Shown piece by piece: positions 1-9,568 of a stretch of 39,451 bases of DNA (position 1 is the first letter of the stretch; the number at the start of each line of letters is the position of its first letter). The position numbers and the translations under genes were made by a program. The stretch is from a bacterium (GTDB taxonomy: Bacteria; Patescibacteriota; Minisyncoccia; Phycocordibacterales; Zambryskibacteraceae): contig JAHFOF010000001.1 in the NCBI GenBank assembly GCA_023266935.1, positions 64,369 to 103,819 on the forward strand. Direction: 5' to 3'. Below the pieces are notes generated by a model. That model ran no database searches and was not told the origin of the DNA. It saw nothing but the letters and a program-made list of their open reading frames with translations.

Positions 1-1
1 A

Positions 2-949
2 AATAATGATGGGGGAATAGTAAACCCCGATAACATTTCTAAGGACATTTCTTTTATTGTTCAACCAGAAACTCCAGGCCCTAACACCCCCGTTTCAATT
101 TCCATCGAAAGTTCCGGTACAGATTTAAACAGCTCCATCATCACTTGGAGTGTGAATGGAAAAACGGTCAAAACTGGGCTCGGGATAAAAACAATAAACA
201 TCACCACCGGCCAAACTGGTTCAGATAGTAATATAAAGGTATCTGTTGATTCTACAAATGGTCCATTCTCAGAATCTCTCACTATCAGTCCAAACGAAGT
301 AGATCTTTTATGGCAGGGGAAGGGATACGTGCCACCTTTTTATAAAGGTCTCACTCTTTGGTCCACCCAAGGCCCTATCACTCTGGTGGCAATACCTCAT
401 GTTTTAAATCAGGATGGCAAAATGATTAACTCCTCTTCTTTAATATATAAATGGTCCAAAGATGGGACAGTCCTCGGCAGTGCTTCAGGAGCAGGGAAAA
501 ACTCTTTGAATCTTTATGATTCAATTCTTTCTTTACCTCAAACAATAAGAGTGGATGTGTCCGTTGATTATTCAACCTTTGTCGCAAGTGCAGAAATAAA
601 TCTAACCCCAGTGAATCCCAGGTTACTCGTTTATGAGAATAATCCTCTTTATGGACCTTTGTTTAATAGAGAAGTGGGTAATAAAATTTCTTTGATTAAT
701 AAAGAGGTTTCTCTCATTGCCTTGCCCCTCTTCTTTAGCCCAACAAACAGAAATTCTTCGACTTTAGATTATAATTGGTTTGTGAACGGCATATCGACCG
801 GTCAAACCACGAGTCAGACAACCTATAGATCGCCTGATTCTGGTGTTGGTTCATCAAATATCTCTGTTAAGCTAACAAATAAAAACAAAGTTTCTCAAAC
901 AGCAGAGAAATCTTTCGGAGTAGAGTTTGGTAAACAAAATAATTTTTAA
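2..949 (+). CDS. Partial (5' truncated by window) extracellular protein with repeated Ig/PKD-like segments
   Basis: Frame is open from base 2 (NNDGGIVNPDNISKDISFIVQPETPGPNTPVSISIES...) through the 152..949 ORF; Ig-like motifs such as 'YKWSKDGTVLGS' and 'YNWFVNG'. Confidence 0.75.
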   Translation, partial: NNDGGIVNPDNISKDISFIVQPETPGPNTPVSISIESSGTDLNSSIITWSVNGKTVKTGLGIKTINITTGQTGSDSNIKVSVDSTNGPFSESLTISPNEVDLLWQGKGYVPPFYKGLTLWSTQGPITLVAIPHVLNQDGKMINSSSLIYKWSKDGTVLGSASGAGKNSLNLYDSILSLPQTIRVDVSVDYSTFVASAEINLTPVNPRLLVYENNPLYGPLFNREVGNKISLINKEVSLIALPLFFSPTNRNSSTLDYNWFVNGISTGQTTSQTTYRSPDSGVGSSNISVKLTNKNKVSQTAEKSFGVEFGKQNNF

Positions 950-950
950 A

Positions 951-1841
951 ATGAAATCATTTATTAAATTTATTTCTTTAGTTTTCATCACCTTACTTTT
1001 TGTTACCCACATAACTCCTATCCATGCCGACGATTCTTACCAAATGCTCGCTCCGCTTCCTGTGGTATCAAATGCAACAGGAAGCGCTGGCTTGGGGACA
1101 TATATTCCAAATGTAGTAAAACTGGCTATAGGGATAGCTGGAGCATTGGCTGTGATCAGAATCATCATGGGAGGTATAAAGTATATGAGTACAGATGCAT
1201 TCGATGGTAAGAGTGACGCAAAGGAAACGATAAACAACGCTATCATTGGGTTACTCCTTGCGATGAGTGCTTATATTATTCTCTATACAGTAAATCCAAA
1301 ATTGGTTACTTTTGATTTTAGTGTCGCTGGGTTAAGAGTTGGGGCACCGATTGATACTACAGTTGTTACTTCTACAACAGTAGTCACTGGGCCTAGTGCG
1401 GGTGTGGCGTGGCCCAGTGATTCAACCGATCGCACAAATTTGACAAATTTACACATAACTATTAATAATTTCAATTGTGCGAAAGTAGGAGATGTCGGAT
1501 GCACTTCTGTTGAGTCGATGGGTCAATCAGTAATAAATGGTCTGGAAAAGTTAAAAAAGGGTTGCGGTTGTGTCGTTGAAATTACAGGTGGGACAGAGTA
1601 CTGGCTTCATGGAAACAGGTCAACAGAAATTGATTTAAACAAAACACAACACAAACCGGGAGGAACTGTGGTGGATTTAAGCCTCTCAAATGAACCTATG
1701 AATATTTTCATAAGAACCCACGGAACTCCAGCAAAAGGGACAGACTGCACAACAGGAACGGAGCGATATAATTTTCAAGGAGGACTTTATGTAAATGAAC
1801 AAATAGATAACAACAGCCCACATTGGCATGTATGTTTTTAA
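951..1841 (+). CDS. Pilin-like (TrbC/VirB2-type) two-TM protein with C-terminal M15-peptidase-like domain
   Basis: Signal peptide; 'LGTYIPNVVKLAIGIAGALAVIRIIMGGIKYMSTDAF...NAIIGLLLAMSAYIILYTVNPKL'; C-term 'HKPGGTVVDLSL...PHWHVCF'. ATG at 951 preferred over track start 927. Confidence 0.75.
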   Translation: MKSFIKFISLVFITLLFVTHITPIHADDSYQMLAPLPVVSNATGSAGLGTYIPNVVKLAIGIAGALAVIRIIMGGIKYMSTDAFDGKSDAKETINNAIIGLLLAMSAYIILYTVNPKLVTFDFSVAGLRVGAPIDTTVVTSTTVVTGPSAGVAWPSDSTDRTNLTNLHITINNFNCAKVGDVGCTSVESMGQSVINGLEKLKKGCGCVVEITGGTEYWLHGNRSTEIDLNKTQHKPGGTVVDLSLSNEPMNIFIRTHGTPAKGTDCTTGTERYNFQGGLYVNEQIDNNSPHWHVCF

Positions 1842-1844
1842 AAT

Positions 1845-3107
1845 ATGTCTAGAAAACTTTTAATTACTCTAATAGCTGGTCTCATTATAATCCTTGGCGC
1901 ATTGGCTTGGTTTTTCTTTTTTAACTCCTCAACTCCAAACCAAACAAACCAAACCACAGGCACGGGATTACCTTTCGGGCAGAGTCCTGACAATGTTTCA
2001 ACCTCTGGTTCCAGCACGACTAGTGGTTCGAGTATTTCTACGGGAGTTAATTCTCAAGGCAAGCCTGTATCAAAACTCTTTCGAGTATCAGACAGTCCTG
2101 TGGCAGGAATGGTAGCTTTTAATAAAAACAAAATCCTTACTGTTCGTTTTGTAGACAGAGCAACAGGACATATTGTAGACGCGGATCCAACTACTCTAGA
2201 AAAGACCTCTATTACTAATAATACTTATCCAAAAATTCAAGAGGCTTATTTTAAAAATGACGGTTCTGCTGTTCTTTTGCGAGACTTAAAAAATGATTCT
2301 GATACGATAGAAAATATTTCTCTTGCTCTCACGGCCCCAAAATCAATCACCGTTGCAAGCGGGACCCCGCCACAGGCGGTGGCCACCACGGATACTTTGT
2401 ATTCCGTGAAGGCTCTCCTGCTAAACGGGAATATTGATGATGTTTCTGTTGGCCCAACAAACTCATTGGCTTACATTCTAAAAGACACCGGTTCTATTAT
2501 CACCTCATTGTTTGATGGTTCAAAGGGTTTAAACCTTTTTACTTCAGGTTTTAATGACTGGAGAATCTCTTGGCCAACCAACAATACAGTAAACATAACA
2601 ACCAAAGCGGGGACGGATATTTCTGGCTTTTCTTATAATCTCAATACAACAAACGGGGCATTAACAAAAATTCTAGGGCCCCTGAATGCTTTGACTGCTC
2701 TAGAAAGTTCGGATGGAAAAAATATAGCCTATTCATATGTTTCCAGTGGAGAAACGGTTTTCTTCTATAAAAACTTCGTGGATAAATCCTCTGGTAAAGT
2801 CCTTCCTACCACTTTTGCTGATAAATGTGTTTGGGGTAAAAAAAATACCAACATCTTATACTGTGGGACACCAACAGATACTATAAATCAAGGTGAGCCG
2901 GATAACTGGTATAAAGGTGCTACTCATTTTTCTGATCAAATCTGGAAATTTAATGTTTTGACAAAAACCAGTGAAGTATTGGTGGAACCGAAAAAAGATT
3001 TCGGCGTTGATTTAGATTTAATAAATCCAATACTTTCTCCAGACGAAGACTACATTTTCTTTATAAACAAAAACGATTTAACTCTTTGGGCTCTTAAGCT
3101 GAAGTAG
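1845..3107 (+). CDS. Membrane-anchored hypothetical protein, possible beta-propeller-like periplasmic domain
   Basis: N-terminal TM (LLITLIAGLIIILGALAWFFFF), Ser/Thr-rich linker, repeated beta-type segments. Confidence 0.7.
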   Translation: MSRKLLITLIAGLIIILGALAWFFFFNSSTPNQTNQTTGTGLPFGQSPDNVSTSGSSTTSGSSISTGVNSQGKPVSKLFRVSDSPVAGMVAFNKNKILTVRFVDRATGHIVDADPTTLEKTSITNNTYPKIQEAYFKNDGSAVLLRDLKNDSDTIENISLALTAPKSITVASGTPPQAVATTDTLYSVKALLLNGNIDDVSVGPTNSLAYILKDTGSIITSLFDGSKGLNLFTSGFNDWRISWPTNNTVNITTKAGTDISGFSYNLNTTNGALTKILGPLNALTALESSDGKNIAYSYVSSGETVFFYKNFVDKSSGKVLPTTFADKCVWGKKNTNILYCGTPTDTINQGEPDNWYKGATHFSDQIWKFNVLTKTSEVLVEPKKDFGVDLDLINPILSPDEDYIFFINKNDLTLWALKLK

Positions 3108-3819
3108 TAGCGAGTTTCTTGCGAACCACGATCTCCTGACCGATGGTAAACAGGTTTGAGGTTAACCAATAAAGAGCGATTACTCCAGAAATTTTGTAAG
3201 AAATAAAGAAAACAAGGATAGGGAAGAAATATTTCATCTGAGTTTGCATGCTTTGAGCGAGGTTGCCCCCGAAAGATTCATCTGTTTTGTTTGAAGAAGG
3301 TTTCGGTGTCGCTAGTTTTAATTGAAAAAAGGTTGAGACGGCCGCAAGGATTGCGAGGGCTACACTTTTTTGAGAAAGATTAACCAACCCAAGAAAAACC
3401 GTGTTTATATGCTCTGGAGCATGAACAAATGAATAAAGGATTGATTTATCTACGTTTGGAAATCCTGCGTACAAAAAGATTCTATAAAGAGCGAAGATGA
3501 TCGGGAGTTGAATAATTAAAACCAAAACCCCCGAAAACGGGTTCACCCCTTTTTCTTTATAAAGTTCTAAAGTTTTTCTCGCTTGCTCTTGAGAATCATT
3601 TTTGTATTTTTCTTTTATAGCAACGAGGGCGGGGTTAATTTCCTGCATTTTTATTTGGGTATGCACAGCTTTTCTAGAAAGAGGGAAGAGGACAAGACGA
3701 ACAATACAAGTAAGAAGAATAATGGCTACCCCGGCATCCGCCCAAGGTAAAAGATTAAAAATCCCGATTAATCCATTATACAAAGGATCGTGTATGGCCA
3801 AGTGATAAAAAGCAGTCAT
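3094..3819 (-). CDS. yidC: YidC/Oxa1 family membrane protein insertase
   Basis: Hydrophobic protein with LLPWADAGVAIILLTCIVRLVLFPLSRKAVHTQIKMQEINP...; next to rnpA/rpmH. Confidence 0.9.
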   Translation of the reverse strand: MTAFYHLAIHDPLYNGLIGIFNLLPWADAGVAIILLTCIVRLVLFPLSRKAVHTQIKMQEINPALVAIKEKYKNDSQEQARKTLELYKEKGVNPFSGVLVLIIQLPIIFALYRIFLYAGFPNVDKSILYSFVHAPEHINTVFLGLVNLSQKSVALAILAAVSTFFQLKLATPKPSSNKTDESFGGNLAQSMQTQMKYFFPILVFFISYKISGVIALYWLTSNLFTIGQEIVVRKKLATTSA

Positions 3820-4148
3820 TGGTTCAATTTTAACACAAGTTTTTTTATTTCATCTTTTAGTTTTTTTCCTTTTAGTTTTTCTGAACCCGGCTTCGCTACA
3901 AATAGATACAGCCCCCTTGAAAGCTCTTGAACGGCTTCGTCCATAACTGAATACGTTCGACGGCGAATGGTATTTCTCACCACAGCGGATTTGGAAATTT
4001 TTTTAGAAACAGAAACACCTATTTGTGGTCTACTGACCGTGCCTCCAACAACATAGCGTAAAGAAAACTCTGGAGAATTTATGTATTTTGAATTTAGGAG
4101 AAGTTCAGAAAAAACCTTTCTTGAAATCCTATTCTTTCTAGAAAGCAT
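3816..4148 (-). CDS. rnpA: Ribonuclease P protein component
   Basis: 'GVSVSKKISKSAVVRNTIRRR' RNase P signature; between yidC and rpmH. Confidence 0.92.
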   Translation of the reverse strand: MLSRKNRISRKVFSELLLNSKYINSPEFSLRYVVGGTVSRPQIGVSVSKKISKSAVVRNTIRRRTYSVMDEAVQELSRGLYLFVAKPGSEKLKGKKLKDEIKKLVLKLNQ

Positions 4149-4151
4149 ATG

Positions 4152-4286
4152 TTATGCGGTCAAGCGGGCTCGTCCTTTCCTTCGGCGAGCTCTGACAGTT
4201 CTCTTGCCACCTGTTGTTTTTGCTCGTTTTCTGAAGCCGTGCGCTCGAGCTCTCTTCCTTTTTCTTGGTTGGTATGTTGTAGACAT
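4152..4286 (-). CDS. rpmH: 50S ribosomal protein L34 (44 aa; absent from the ORF track)
   Basis: Manual reverse-strand translation: [44 protein letters not shown]. Confidence 0.95.
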   Translation of the reverse strand: MSTTYQPRKRKRARAHGFRKRAKTTGGKRTVRARRRKGRARLTA

Positions 4287-4393
4287 GAATATTATCGAGG
4301 GTTATTAACACATTATAAACAGTTTTATACTCTTTCACAAGTTTTCGGTCTTTAGACAGAAGGATATACTACAAGAACTTTGATACAAAAACT

Positions 4394-5743
4394 ATGATCG
4401 ACTACAAACAACTTTGGCAAAGCGTGCTTGTAGAAATAGAACTTGGTGTTTCGAAAGCAAATTTTACTACTTGGTTTAAAGACACAAAAATTGTAAAGGA
4501 GGATGGGGGAGTAATAGTCTTGTCGGTACCCAATGCTTTTGTGAAAGAGTGGCTCCTTGAGAGATACCACAACACCATCCTTAAATCCTTGAGGGCCTTG
4601 GAAAGCTCAGTTCACAGCGTAGAATATGTTGTGAACAAAGAAGAGTCTCGTCGTAGAGAAGAAAGGTCTACCATTAACCACCTGGGTATGAGCGAGCTTC
4701 CTATACCAGAGATTACGGTAAACAAAGACGATAACCTAAACCCCCGCTATACCTTTGAAACCTTCGTTATAGGACCATTTAATGAATTGGCCCACGCAGC
4801 AGCCCAGGCAGTTATAAAAAACCCCGGCGCACTCTACAACCCATTGTTCATTTATGGGTCAACAGGACACGGAAAAACTCACCTAATGCAGGCCATAGGG
4901 AATCACATCAAGAAAACTAGCCCTTCAAAAAAGGTCTACTACATGACTTCTGAAAGGTTCTGCCAGGACTGTATGAACGCCCTACAGTTTCAAAAAATGA
5001 CCTCTTTTAAGGAAAAGTATCGTAAATACGATGTTCTTATTATGGATGATGTTCAGTTTTTTACTGACAAACAAAAATTTCAAGAGGAGCTCTTTCATCT
5101 TTTTAATAGTCTGTATGACAACAATAAACAAATTATTCTCTCTTCAGACAAAAACCCTCATTTTATTGCGGGATTAGAAGAGAGATTAAAATCTCGTTTT
5201 TCCGCGGGAATGGTAATAGACATTCCTCCGCCAGATGAGGAATCGAGGATTGCTATTATTACAAAAAAAGCAACGAATCAGGGAATAAACCTGTCTCAGG
5301 AGGTTGTGGATTACCTCGCCCACACAGTAAATGGAAACATTCGAGATCTCGAAGGAACCCTAAACACTCTCATCATGCACTCTCAACTTAAAAACAAAGA
5401 GGTGAGCTTGGCTGATGTGAGAAATTTTGTAAAAACAAATGCAAAACCAAAGAGAACCGTCGCGGTAAAAGACATCGTCAAGATTGTTTCTGACTTTTAT
5501 TCAATCGAGGAAGATAGTATTTATGAAAAAACAAGAAGAAAGGAGGTAATTCGACCTAGGCAAATAATTATGTACCTCCTTCGAGAGGACTTTAATATTT
5601 CTTATCCTTCGATTGGTCAGAAGTTGGGGGGGAGAGACCATACAACGGTGATTCACTCATGTGAGAAAGTAAAAAATGATTTAAAAGAAGATCTGTCTCT
5701 TTCTCAAGAAATTGGGCAAATTAGAAATCTTTTAATTGTGTAA
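4394..5743 (+). CDS. dnaA: Chromosomal replication initiator protein DnaA
   Basis: Walker A 'YGSTGHGKTHLMQAIGN', 'LIMDDVQFF', C-terminal 'GGRDHTTVIHSCEKV'. Confidence 0.98.
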   Translation: MIDYKQLWQSVLVEIELGVSKANFTTWFKDTKIVKEDGGVIVLSVPNAFVKEWLLERYHNTILKSLRALESSVHSVEYVVNKEESRRREERSTINHLGMSELPIPEITVNKDDNLNPRYTFETFVIGPFNELAHAAAQAVIKNPGALYNPLFIYGSTGHGKTHLMQAIGNHIKKTSPSKKVYYMTSERFCQDCMNALQFQKMTSFKEKYRKYDVLIMDDVQFFTDKQKFQEELFHLFNSLYDNNKQIILSSDKNPHFIAGLEERLKSRFSAGMVIDIPPPDEESRIAIITKKATNQGINLSQEVVDYLAHTVNGNIRDLEGTLNTLIMHSQLKNKEVSLADVRNFVKTNAKPKRTVAVKDIVKIVSDFYSIEEDSIYEKTRRKEVIRPRQIIMYLLREDFNISYPSIGQKLGGRDHTTVIHSCEKVKNDLKEDLSLSQEIGQIRNLLIV

Positions 5744-5955
5744 TACTATGTGGAGAAGAAACACTAATCTTGTGGATAAAAAGGAGAAAAAAGGGGAGAA
5801 TTTTGTTTTTGAGGGGGAAAAGAAATTTAGTTTTAAAGAATTAAAAGAAGTTATGAACATAAATTATTTTTCTCTCTTTAAAAATATGTTACTGAGTAAG
5901 GTTAAAAAAGTTTTCCACATATCCACAGACCTAATAGTATTAATAAGTATTTAAT
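5744..5955. promoter_or_regulatory. oriC: Candidate oriC between dnaA and dnaN
   Basis: DnaA-box-like 9-mers TGTGGAGAA (5749-5757), TGTGGATAA (5771-5779, consensus), TTTTCCACA (5911-5919), ATATCCACA (5919-5927) in a very AT-rich gap. Confidence 0.75.
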
Positions 5956-7059
5956 ATGAAAATAGAATGCATTAAGGATCGAATCATGGAAGCTGTGGGT
6001 AGGGCAGAAAAAGTGTCTGGGAGAAACCCAACACTCCCGATTCTTTCTGGTTTATATTTAGAAGCAAAAAAGAACGAGTTAATTATTCGAGCTACTAATC
6101 TAGATCTGGGTCTTTCTACTTCTCTTTCTGTAAAAGTAATAGAAGAAGGCTCCGTTGTTGTTCCTGCGCAAATTCTTAATCAATTTTTAAATTCTTTATC
6201 CAAAGAAAAAACAATAAAGATAAATCTTAAAGGACAAACCCTTCATGTGGCTACAGATAAAACAGAAACTTCGATTAAAACACTAAATACAGAAGATTTT
6301 CCAATCATTCCAGAAATTAAAGACGAAGAAAGTTTCTCTCTTCCCGCCAGAGATCTTGTTTTGGGCCTTAAATCAGTCCTGTATGCCGCCGCAGTGGGAA
6401 GCATGAAGCCGGAGCTTTCAAGTATCTATCTAGGTTACGAAGATGATCATCTAATCTTTGCAGCCACAGATTCTTTTAGACTCGCGGAGAAGAAAATTAG
6501 AACAAAAAAGACTCCAAACTTTAAATATGTTTTGATACCCCAGAAGAATGCAGGAGAAATAGTGAGAATATTTGATTCTGTTGATGAAGACATCTCCTTG
6601 ACCATAGAAGAAAATCAGATAGCTTTTCGCGGGGGGGAAATTTATCTAACCTCGAGAATTATTGATGGAGTTTTTCCAGATTACAAACAGATTATTCCAA
6701 AAGAGGCAACATCAAAAGTTATTGTTCTTAAACAGGATTTGGTTAGTTCTCTCAAAACGGCACTAATTTTTTCTGACTCTCTTAACCAGCTTCACCTCAC
6801 TATCTCTCCATCAGAAAAACTTTTTGAGATTGAATCAAAAAACAACACAGTGGGAGAGAATGTTTATGCTGTTGAGGCGATTATCGAAGGAGATGACCTC
6901 ACTATTAATGTTAACCATCGATATCTTACTGATTGTTTTCAATCTATTCCTTCAGACACCGTGAATCTGTCTTTCAGTGGGCAAACTCGACCCATTGTTG
7001 TTACTGGGCTGGAAGATAAAACTTTTATGTATCTAACGATGCCGATGAATAAATCCTAA
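5956..7059 (+). CDS. dnaN: DNA polymerase III beta sliding clamp
   Basis: Adjacent to dnaA; typical clamp sequence ending '...RPIVVTGLEDKTFMYLTMPMNKS'. Confidence 0.95.
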   Translation: MKIECIKDRIMEAVGRAEKVSGRNPTLPILSGLYLEAKKNELIIRATNLDLGLSTSLSVKVIEEGSVVVPAQILNQFLNSLSKEKTIKINLKGQTLHVATDKTETSIKTLNTEDFPIIPEIKDEESFSLPARDLVLGLKSVLYAAAVGSMKPELSSIYLGYEDDHLIFAATDSFRLAEKKIRTKKTPNFKYVLIPQKNAGEIVRIFDSVDEDISLTIEENQIAFRGGEIYLTSRIIDGVFPDYKQIIPKEATSKVIVLKQDLVSSLKTALIFSDSLNQLHLTISPSEKLFEIESKNNTVGENVYAVEAIIEGDDLTINVNHRYLTDCFQSIPSDTVNLSFSGQTRPIVVTGLEDKTFMYLTMPMNKS

Positions 7060-7064
7060 AATGA

Positions 7065-7325
7065 ATGTTGAATTTAGACTCACTTCTTGGACGGTTTAGA
7101 AAGTCATTGGGTCGAAATGTCTTAGCAAAAGAAGCCATAGTAGAAACCATTGAATTCACGACCGGGATTAAATTAAAAGACGAAGAAGTTGATATTAAAG
7201 AATTTGTTTTGGAAATTTCTACTTCCCCAATCAAAAAAAATGAAATCAAACTTCATGAGGAAGAAATTTTATCTCTTGTTCGGACGAGAACAAATCAAAA
7301 CATCAGAAAGATTTTTTATAAATAA
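7065..7325 (+). CDS. Small hypothetical protein downstream of dnaN
   Basis: 86-aa ORF, tight spacing after dnaN. Confidence 0.6.
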   Translation: MLNLDSLLGRFRKSLGRNVLAKEAIVETIEFTTGIKLKDEEVDIKEFVLEISTSPIKKNEIKLHEEEILSLVRTRTNQNIRKIFYK

Positions 7326-9536
7326 TTACTGAACAGGAGAAGTGGTTGAGTTTTGATTTGCGCTTTGTGTGACATAAAGAGAAACGGGGGAATCTTTTAT
7401 TCCTTGCCCAGTTACCCAAGCTCGGACAGAGTATTCCCAGTTTTTAAACTGCGAATCATTACCAGGGAAGAAAGGAACGGAACCTCGAGGATTGTCTTTG
7501 TCTACCCAATACAAAATCGAATGAACTCCCCCAGAAACAATCTCCATTGCCTGATTCGGGTTATTTTCTAAAGTAGAAATACCACCTTGCCATACCCCAC
7601 GAAGAACAGGTTTAGTGTTTATTTCTTCTGGCATGGGGGAAACGAATGATTCGATCGGTCTTGTTGGAAGAATTTCATTCATCAAATCTCTCCACATAGG
7701 AGCAACGATATATCCGGCAACCTTTTTGTCCATAGGGGTATTCTCGTTGTTTCCTACCCACATACCTACTGTGATGTTTGGAGTATAACCAACAATCCAG
7801 GCGTCCTTATAATCGTTTGTGGTTCCTGTTTTAACGGCTACATCTTGATTTGCTATATATAAAACAGAGTTTGTTCCGTATGCTGGTGTTCGAGCTGTGT
7901 TGTCAGATAAAATATTAGAAATTTTTCTTGCAGTTTCTTCGTCCAACACTCTTCTTGGGGAATACGAAGCTTCTTCTAGTACCTGTTCGTTTTCATCTTG
8001 AACTTCAAGAACAGCATTATAAGGATTACGAACACCATCGTTTGCAAAAACGGAATATGCAGAAGTCATATCAAGGGGAGAAACTTCTCCTCCACCGAGA
8101 ACGAGAGACAGTCCATATTGATCTGATGATGCGAGTTTATCTATGCCCATATTTTTTGCCAAAGAAAGAGAGTTTTGAATCCCAGCAAGGTAAAGCGCTT
8201 TAACCGCTGGAATGTTAATGGACTGAGCGAGTGCGTCTCTAATGGTCATTGGGCCTCTATACTTCCCGTCATAGTCTACGGGAGCGTAGCAACCATCGGC
8301 AGATCTCGTCGCGTCATCTGTAGTGTTGTCCGGCGAACACGTTGGATTGAATTGAGTGGGAACGTCAAAAAGAATTGTTTCTGGTGTATACCCTTTGTTA
8401 AATAAAGTTGAATAAACAAAAGGTTTGAATGTTGAACCAGGCTGTCGATGTGCCGTGGCCACATTGAAGTTTCCGTTTATTGTTTTATCAAAATAATCTC
8501 GTGAGCCGACCATTGAAAGTATGTCACCTGTTTTTGGGTCGATGACTACGATCGCATCATTGTCCGCATTAAACTTTTCTTGATTGCTAATGCCGTATTG
8601 TTTGGCTAAAGATTCTGCTTGAGACTGTATTTCATAATCAAGTGTGGTGGTTACTTTTAATCCGCCAGTATTAAGCACGTCTTCGCCATATTTTTTTACC
8701 AAATAATCTATAACAAAAAAAACAAAGTGGGGAGCCTTAATACCCCCTGTATTTTCTTTCGGTTTAAAAGTTACGATTTCTTTTTGAGCCTTATCCATTT
8801 CACTTTGAGAGATAAATTTATTATTAAACATCTCTCTAAGCACTAAATTTTTTCTTGCCTCGAGTTTGTCTCTGTTTGAGCCATACGGGGAATAAAAAGT
8901 GGGCGCGTTTTCCATTGAGGCAAGATAAGCCGCTTCTGTCAGACTAACCTCATTTGCATGTTTACCAAAAAAACTCTCCGACGCTTCTTCTACCCCATAA
9001 ACACTTCCACCATAAGGAATTTCATTTAAGTAGAGATTGAAAACTTGATCTTTGGTTAAAACTTTCTCAAGTTTCATTGCCAATATAATTTCTTTAAGTT
9101 TCCGAGTAATACTTTTATCACCCGTTAAAATGGAATTCTTCACTACTTGTTGGGTGATGGTTGACCCTCCTTGCTTGGAAGATAGGCTAGAAATATCTAC
9201 AAGAATGGCTCGAATAATAGACTGGGGATCGATTCCTCCGTGGGTGTAAAAATTCTTGTCTTCTATGGCCAGAGTGGCATTTTTTATATACGGAGAGATA
9301 TCTTCAAAAGGAACGAGGGTCCTTCGGACGTTCTGGGCCATGTCATAGAGTAAAATTTGGCCCGTACGGTCGTATATCTTGGTTGATTGGACAATTTTGC
9401 GTGTTGCCAAATCAGAGAGGTCTGGGACTCGAAATGAGGCTACCCACAAAAAAAACAAACCCAGCACAATCAGACAGATTGAACCGCTGAATAAAAATTT
9501 GTTTTTCCAACCTTTTAAGTGTCCCCAAGGCTTCAT
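7326..9536 (-). CDS. Penicillin-binding protein 1A family (transglycosylase/transpeptidase)
   Basis: GT51 motifs 'AIEDKNFYTHGGIDPQSIIRA', 'GGSTITQQVVKN'; transpeptidase 'RQPGSTFKPFVYS', 'KTGTTNDYKDAWIVGYTP'. Confidence 0.95.
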   Translation of the reverse strand: MKPWGHLKGWKNKFLFSGSICLIVLGLFFLWVASFRVPDLSDLATRKIVQSTKIYDRTGQILLYDMAQNVRRTLVPFEDISPYIKNATLAIEDKNFYTHGGIDPQSIIRAILVDISSLSSKQGGSTITQQVVKNSILTGDKSITRKLKEIILAMKLEKVLTKDQVFNLYLNEIPYGGSVYGVEEASESFFGKHANEVSLTEAAYLASMENAPTFYSPYGSNRDKLEARKNLVLREMFNNKFISQSEMDKAQKEIVTFKPKENTGGIKAPHFVFFVIDYLVKKYGEDVLNTGGLKVTTTLDYEIQSQAESLAKQYGISNQEKFNADNDAIVVIDPKTGDILSMVGSRDYFDKTINGNFNVATAHRQPGSTFKPFVYSTLFNKGYTPETILFDVPTQFNPTCSPDNTTDDATRSADGCYAPVDYDGKYRGPMTIRDALAQSINIPAVKALYLAGIQNSLSLAKNMGIDKLASSDQYGLSLVLGGGEVSPLDMTSAYSVFANDGVRNPYNAVLEVQDENEQVLEEASYSPRRVLDEETARKISNILSDNTARTPAYGTNSVLYIANQDVAVKTGTTNDYKDAWIVGYTPNITVGMWVGNNENTPMDKKVAGYIVAPMWRDLMNEILPTRPIESFVSPMPEEINTKPVLRGVWQGGISTLENNPNQAMEIVSGGVHSILYWVDKDNPRGSVPFFPGNDSQFKNWEYSVRAWVTGQGIKDSPVSLYVTQSANQNSTTSPVQ

Positions 9537-9568
9537 AAAACCATTCTAACATGTTAAATTGAACCTGT

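Noticed and set aside
4081-4355. ORFs overlapping rnpA/rpmH on either strand (4081..4308, 4138..4338, 4149..4355)
   Set aside because: Frame-shadow ORFs of the clear rpmH and rnpA genes.
5736-5954. 72-aa ORF between dnaA and dnaN
   Set aside because: Overlaps the dnaA stop and consists of low-complexity AT-rich sequence carrying DnaA boxes; more likely oriC.
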